Below, piece by piece: positions 44,319 to 49,010 of a DNA stretch of 49,010 nt. The position numbers were made by a program, and so were the translations under genes. Every line of letters begins with the position of its first letter. Positions within the stretch are counted from its first letter, which is position 1. The notes under the pieces are model-generated. The model was not told where the DNA came from. It worked only from the letters and a program-made list of their open reading frames with translations, and searched no databases. This DNA comes from Hellea sp. (GTDB taxonomy: Bacteria > Pseudomonadota > Alphaproteobacteria > Caulobacterales > Maricaulaceae). The DNA is taken from positions 1 to 49,010 of the forward strand of contig JAHDFA010000004.1 in assembly GCA_020628495.1 (NCBI GenBank), read 5' to 3'.

Positions 44319-46467
44319 TGGTCAGAGACTTGAACCGCACCGCTGCGCCACCGGAGCGGCCCATGGGCAGGATCAGGCGGTCTGCGGATGTGACCTGTTG
44401 CGTCTCAATACGCATGTCATAGGGATCAGATTCATAATCGGCGTCCGGACCGTCGCGGTAGATTTGCGCCTCGTAAGCACCGTCTGCCAAGAATGTCAGA
44501 TCGACTTCCACCGTGCGGGCGACCTCATCCGTGACAGCCCCGATATACCAATCTTCGCTATTGCGGTCTTTGCGCGCAATGACAGCGAAATCCCCGACCT
44601 CGCCGTCCAGCGCAATCGACTCGTCCCAATCGGTCGGCACATCCTTGATAAATTGGAACGCGTCGGGGCGTTTGGCATATTCTTCGGGACTGTCGACGAC
44701 CATCTGGATCGGGGAGTAAATCGTCACATAGAGCGCGAGTTCCTTGGCAAGGGTATGTTCAATCCTTGAGACCGGGCTGTTGCGCGGGAAATCTTCTCGG
44801 ACGGGTGGTTTCTCATTCGGCCGCAAATCGAAAGCCCCTGCCGTGTAATCCATCGGACCTGAGAGCATGCGCGTGAAGATCAAATTCGGTACGTGGTCCG
44901 GTCCATTGGGCGGAACGCCCCAGGCATTGAATTCTTGCCCCCGCGCACCTTCGCGGCTCACCCAATTTGGATAGGTTCGGCGCAAGCCTGTATCCTTCAC
45001 AGGCTCATGCGGGTTCATTGCGATTTGATGTTCATGCGCGCGTTTGACGACTTTCAGGTGATGATCCACCTGATGCTGACTGTCGTGATATTCATAGCGC
45101 GGGACGCCGTTTTCGTCGATGCGTTTGATATTCCCGTCATCCGCGACATAGCCGGATTTGATAACCCGCACGCCGCTTTTCTGGTAAAGGTCCAGCGCGT
45201 CTTCCAGCTGATTTTCATAATTAGAAATATTCCCCGATGTTTCGTGATGTCCGACGAGACGCGTTCCGACTTGCTTTGCATATTCAGCAACAGACTCAAT
45301 GTCGAAATCATCATAGGTTTCGGTGAAAGAGAAAACGTCGCCATTATTGAACCAATCATCATCCCAACCAATATTCCAGCCTTCCACCAGAACGCCGACA
45401 AAATCGTTTTCCGCTGCGAAATCCATATAGTCTTTCGTGCGCTGCGTTGTGGCGGCATGAAGCCCTTCTACATCGCCTTGTTTTGCACCCCAAGTTCCGT
45501 TGCGGATATGCTGGTCCCACCAAATCCCGACATATTTTCCAGGTTCGAAATAGGAGACATCGCCAAGTACATTCGGTTCATTTAGATTCAAAATGAGATC
45601 AGAATTAATCAGATCTACAGCCTCATCACCGATCTGAATTGTTCGCCAAGGCGTTTTCATCGGCAACGATGTGACGACCTTTTTGCCGTCACTGCGCGGG
45701 GCCAAAGAGGCTTCCAAAACCCCTTCGCGTTCTTGCTCCAGGCTCATTCCGGAGTAGTCGACCAACGCCGCTTCGTGGATGGAGAGATGCGTGCCGTTTT
45801 CTTTCCGAAACGTCACAGGCGTGTGGACCATCTGAATGTCGGCGACGGGCGTGTTTTGATAGAGATATTCATAGCGATTATACATGCGCGAAGGTATCCA
45901 CCAGCTCTCAGTCTCTTGCCCGACATTAAATTCCGTCAGCTCATCCATGACCGATATTCTGACAGGTAAACTCGCTTGTTTCGGCACCTCATAACGAAAC
46001 CCAATCCCGTCATTAAATACGCGTATGCGAATGTTAAACCGAATATCCGGTACCGCCCCGTCCGGCGTGCGGCGGGCCTTGATCAAAATTTCCTCATGGT
46101 AATCCCTGATGATTCGGCGTTCGCCCCAAGGCTGTTCCCAAGTTTGATCGACACCACTTGTTTCGACACTCAGAATTTCAATATTGGCATCGGGTCCGAA
46201 ACCTTCGGCAAAACGTAAACCCAAGCGGGATGAGCCGACCACATCTTCGCCCGCAAAAGCCACCGTATATTTCAACAATCCGCCATCCGTGAAGACCTGC
46301 ATCGAAATCTCGCCATCCGGGCTGGTGACGCGTGCGGTGTCCATGACCTTACCAATCATGGCATCTTGACTCTGAGCTTTTGTTGATGCGGCAATGTCTG
46401 TCCGCGCTTTATCGCAGCCGATCAATAAAAGAGCCGTTCCTAGAAGAATAATTGTGCGCATGGACAT
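44311..46467 (-). CDS. Glycoside hydrolase family 97 (SusB-like alpha-glucosidase), predicted lipoprotein
   Basis: MSMRTIILLGTALLLIGC|DKA; GH97-type YVGIWWDQHIRNGTWG, VGVLVEGWNIGWDDDWFNNGDVFSFTETYDDFDIE, NPHEPVKDTGLRRTYPNWVSREGARGQEFNAW. Start 46467 or 46461 (ORF track 46515). Confidence 0.9.
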   Translation of the reverse strand: MSMRTIILLGTALLLIGCDKARTDIAASTKAQSQDAMIGKVMDTARVTSPDGEISMQVFTDGGLLKYTVAFAGEDVVGSSRLGLRFAEGFGPDANIEILSVETSGVDQTWEQPWGERRIIRDYHEEILIKARRTPDGAVPDIRFNIRIRVFNDGIGFRYEVPKQASLPVRISVMDELTEFNVGQETESWWIPSRMYNRYEYLYQNTPVADIQMVHTPVTFRKENGTHLSIHEAALVDYSGMSLEQEREGVLEASLAPRSDGKKVVTSLPMKTPWRTIQIGDEAVDLINSDLILNLNEPNVLGDVSYFEPGKYVGIWWDQHIRNGTWGAKQGDVEGLHAATTQRTKDYMDFAAENDFVGVLVEGWNIGWDDDWFNNGDVFSFTETYDDFDIESVAEYAKQVGTRLVGHHETSGNISNYENQLEDALDLYQKSGVRVIKSGYVADDGNIKRIDENGVPRYEYHDSQHQVDHHLKVVKRAHEHQIAMNPHEPVKDTGLRRTYPNWVSREGARGQEFNAWGVPPNGPDHVPNLIFTRMLSGPMDYTAGAFDLRPNEKPPVREDFPRNSPVSRIEHTLAKELALYVTIYSPIQMVVDSPEEYAKRPDAFQFIKDVPTDWDESIALDGEVGDFAVIARKDRNSEDWYIGAVTDEVARTVEVDLTFLADGAYEAQIYRDGPDADYESDPYDMRIETQQVTSADRLILPMGRSGGAAVRFKSLTNE

Positions 46468-46507
46468 ATTCTCAATCCCCTTTATAATTTTTAATTCTTT
46501 TACATAA

Positions 46508-46516
46508 TTTTGCAAA
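46508..46516. promoter_or_regulatory. TTTTGCAAA motif, copy 1 (candidate LacI-type half/operator)
   Basis: Read directly in the divergent GH97/halogenase promoter region; contains the 8-bp palindrome TTTGCAAA. Confidence 0.4.
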
Positions 46517-46563
46517 TATTGAAAGCGATATGCCTGTATTGCCTGTAAATACGTTATTTTTTA

Positions 46564-46578
46564 TTGCAAATTTTGCAA
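46564..46578. promoter_or_regulatory. Palindrome TTGCAAA-T-TTTGCAA (candidate LacI-type operator)
   Basis: Perfect 7+7 inverted repeat read directly, 16 nt upstream of the halogenase ATG at 46595. Its TTTTGCAAA is 63 bp from copy 1. Confidence 0.55.
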
Positions 46579-46594
46579 AAAATGCTATGCTGAG

Positions 46595-48106
46595 ATGATG
46601 AAAACAGAAACTCTCGTCAAACGTATTGTAATTGTCGGCGGGGGTTCTGCCGGGTGGATGAGCGCGGCCGCTCTGGCAAATGCGCTGGAGCAGTCCGCAC
46701 ACATCACGCTGATCGAGAGCGAGGCTATTGGCACTGTTGGCGTCGGCGAAGCGACCATTCCGCCCATCAGGCAGTTTAATCAGCGTCTTGGCATTTCTGA
46801 GGCTGACTTTGTACGGGCCACTCAGGGCAGTTTTAAACTCGGTATAGAATTTGACGGTTGGACGAAGGAAGGCGAGCGTTATTTCCATCCCTTTGGACAT
46901 TATGGTGCCGATTTCGACGTCCATGTGCCGTTCCATCATTACTGGCTATCCGATCACTTAAACGGTGGAAAAGCCGGACCGCTGGATGATTACAGTATCT
47001 GTTACGCGGCGGCGAAAGCGGGGCGCTTTACGCACCCCAACAGCGATCCAAGACAAGTCCAATCCCGATTGGATTACGCCTATCATTTCGACGCCACACT
47101 CTATGCGGAATATTTGCGACAATATGCCGAGGCCCGCAATGTCACGCGTTTGGAAGGCCGGGTATCTGACGTGAATTTGGATCCTGCGACCGGACATATT
47201 CTGAGCGTCACAATGGAAGATGGACCGCCCATCGAAGGCGATCTGTTTTTGGATTGTACAGGCTTTATCGGTGTCTTGATCGAAGGTGCAATGAAAACCG
47301 GATATGAAGATTGGTCACACTGGTTGCCATGCAATCGCGCTGTCGCCGTTCCCTCCGAGAGCACGGGCGATACCATTCCCTATACGCGATCAACCTGCCG
47401 TAAAGCCGGATGGCAATGGCGCATTCCGCTGCAGCACCGAACAGGCAATGGCTATGTTTATTGCGATCGTTTCACAACTGCGGAGGAGGCGGAACAGACC
47501 TTGCGCGATAATCTTGATGGACAGCCGATAGCTGACGCCAAACATCTTCGCTTTTTGACAGGTCGCCGAAAAAAGTTCTGGAATAAAAACTGTGTCGCTG
47601 TCGGACTTTCGGCTGGCTTCATGGAACCGTTGGAATCGACCTCGCTCCACCTGATTCAATTTGCGATTATGAGATTGCTGACCCTATTCCCTGATCAAGA
47701 GATGTCGCCTCTCTTGGCTGAAGAATATAACCGTCTGACAGTCGCAGAATATGAACGTATTCGCGATTTTCTGGTTTTGCATTATATTGCGAATGAACGG
47801 GACGAGCCGTTCTGGAAAGAGATGGCTGCGCTGGAATTTTCCGACAGTCTTCAGTTCAAAATTAATCACTTCCGTCAAAATGGCGTCATTTCCTTGGACG
47901 GGCGTGAACTATTCGGCAAGCCCAGCTGGCTGGCGGTTCTTATCGGTCAGGGCATAATCCCTGAAAGAGCGCCCGGACTATCTGCGCGGGCTATGTCGCG
48001 GGGCGTTCCCGTCGAGACAAGATTTGCTCAAGTCAAAGACGCCATAGCTGCCGCGACCCACGCCATGCCGACACATAAGGACGCCATCCGCAACCTTACG
48101 CAATAA
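46595..48106 (+). CDS. Flavin-dependent tryptophan-halogenase family protein
   Basis: 503 aa; IVGGGSAGWMSA, GVGEATIPPIRQF, FKLGIEFDGW (conserved Lys), GWQWRIPLQHRTGNGYVY (WxWxIP), FMEPLESTSLHLIQ (Glu). Confidence 0.95.
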   Translation: MMKTETLVKRIVIVGGGSAGWMSAAALANALEQSAHITLIESEAIGTVGVGEATIPPIRQFNQRLGISEADFVRATQGSFKLGIEFDGWTKEGERYFHPFGHYGADFDVHVPFHHYWLSDHLNGGKAGPLDDYSICYAAAKAGRFTHPNSDPRQVQSRLDYAYHFDATLYAEYLRQYAEARNVTRLEGRVSDVNLDPATGHILSVTMEDGPPIEGDLFLDCTGFIGVLIEGAMKTGYEDWSHWLPCNRAVAVPSESTGDTIPYTRSTCRKAGWQWRIPLQHRTGNGYVYCDRFTTAEEAEQTLRDNLDGQPIADAKHLRFLTGRRKKFWNKNCVAVGLSAGFMEPLESTSLHLIQFAIMRLLTLFPDQEMSPLLAEEYNRLTVAEYERIRDFLVLHYIANERDEPFWKEMAALEFSDSLQFKINHFRQNGVISLDGRELFGKPSWLAVLIGQGIIPERAPGLSARAMSRGVPVETRFAQVKDAIAAATHAMPTHKDAIRNLTQ

Positions 48107-48108
48107 CG

Positions 48109-49010
48109 TTAGGCACCAAGATTTCTGGCAATGAATTCACTATGGCTTGGCAGTGGTGCCACCGTTTGACCGATCAGAGCATCTACATCTGATAAAAATT
48201 GCTCCAATTTTTCTGCGCTCAGTTTATCTGCCATTCGGTGATAATCGCCCGGAATGAGGCCCTGTCCAATCATGACTTGTACCCAGCTGCTCTCGCGGAA
48301 AATATCGTCAATCTCGCGGAAAATATGTCCGGTCTCCGCGAAGAGTTGCATTTTGTGGGTCAGGCTGTCGGGAACAGCCATATCCTTGCAGTAGCGCCAA
48401 AACTCTGTGTCGTCTCGCTGGGTTTGTTTGTAATGCAAGACCAGAAAATCCCGGACGAGCTCAAACTCTTTTCCAACCACTCGGTTATATTCCGCCCGCG
48501 TCGCCGCGCCGCAATTCTTATCCGGGAAGAATTCGAGCAATCTGGAGACATGACTTTGCACAAAGTGGATAGAGGTCGATTCAAGCGGCTCCAAAAAACC
48601 GGAAGATAGTCCCAAAGACACGCAATTTTTCGACCAAAATTCGTCGCGACGACCCGTTGTAAATCCCAGCTGTTTCGGGGTTCCAATCATCTCGCCATCC
48701 AGCGTATTCACCAAACGCTCTGTCGCCTGCTCTTGAGTGGTGAAACCATCGCAATAAACATGACCATTACCGGTGCGATGTTGCAACGGAATACGCCATT
48801 GCCAACCCGCTTCACGTGCCGTGGATTTTGTATAGGCAAGTAACGGACCCGCACTTTCGCAAGCGACGGCAACAGCGCGGTTGCAGGGCAGAAATTCTGA
48901 CCAATCCTGATAGCCAACATTCAAAGCATCGCCAATCAATAGTCCGCGAAATCCGGAACAATCGATAAAGAGGTCCGCAGCATTCTCTCGGCCAGACTCC
49001 AATTTTATCG
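48109..49010 (-). CDS. Flavin-dependent tryptophan-halogenase family protein, truncated by the right window edge
   Basis: GWQWRIPLQHRTGNGHVYCDGF, FLEPLESTSIHFVQ, DLFIDCSGFRG. The ORF-track 'Met' at 49002 is an internal TTG; the frame stays open to the edge (..IKLESGRENAADLFIDCSG). Confidence 0.94.
   Translation of the reverse strand, partial: IKLESGRENAADLFIDCSGFRGLLIGDALNVGYQDWSEFLPCNRAVAVACESAGPLLAYTKSTAREAGWQWRIPLQHRTGNGHVYCDGFTTQEQATERLVNTLDGEMIGTPKQLGFTTGRRDEFWSKNCVSLGLSSGFLEPLESTSIHFVQSHVSRLLEFFPDKNCGAATRAEYNRVVGKEFELVRDFLVLHYKQTQRDDTEFWRYCKDMAVPDSLTHKMQLFAETGHIFREIDDIFRESSWVQVMIGQGLIPGDYHRMADKLSAEKLEQFLSDVDALIGQTVAPLPSHSEFIARNLGA

Noticed and set aside
44893-45585. 230-aa plus-strand ORF
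   Set aside because: Antisense shadow of GH97 (44311-46467); low-complexity hydrophobic composition, no family resemblance.
1-49010. CRISPR arrays, phage defence genes, prophage or integrase
   Set aside because: No regularly spaced repeats and no Cas, toxin-antitoxin, restriction or phage-like ORFs seen.

Overview
The window is a dense, almost fully coding stretch of about 49 kb. It looks alphaproteobacterial (moderate GC, TonB-dependent receptors with no SusD, Caulobacter/Maricaulis-like halogenase and DUF6445 genes). I see no rRNA, tRNA, CRISPR array or intact mobile element. It has two functional blocks.

(1) About 1-40.9 kb: a large catabolic island. It holds VOC proteins, MDR oxidoreductases, a nitrilase-type hydrolase, an amidase, an isochorismatase-type amidohydrolase, three PuuE/polysaccharide-deacetylase-fold proteins, two MmgE/PrpD proteins, three CaiB/BaiF CoA-transferases, a PaaK-type ligase, acyl-CoA dehydrogenase, MaoC and enoyl-CoA hydratases, HpcH/CitE and HMG-CoA lyases, an atypical LeuCD pair, a VAO-type flavoprotein, a HapK/REDY-like protein and two TonB receptors. 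The core is a run of 15 tightly packed minus-strand genes (5769-20100).

(2) About 41.3-49 kb: a starch/maltodextrin locus (GH13 amylase, esterase and GH97, all predicted lipoproteins, plus a DUF6445-like protein) next to two tail-to-tail tryptophan-halogenase-family genes.

Main candidates for something undescribed:
(a) A pathway built around cyclic-imide/lactam-like ring opening: PuuE-fold hydrolases, then an isochorismatase-type amidase, then an aconitase-family hydratase, then CoA-transferase and C-C lyases. A speculative substrate class is pyrrole/tetrapyrrole-derived maleimides. This is inference.
(b) A shared palindrome TTGA-N6-TCA (Fnr/FixK-like TTGAY-N4-RTCAA) in essentially every promoter-bearing intergenic region of the catabolic island. 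In three divergent regions it lies almost exactly midway between the start codons. It is absent from the starch locus, and no regulator gene lies in the window.
(c) A PuuE-fold paralogue that has lost both conserved His motifs, encoded next to an intact paralogue.

All family calls come from reading motifs; no database search was run.
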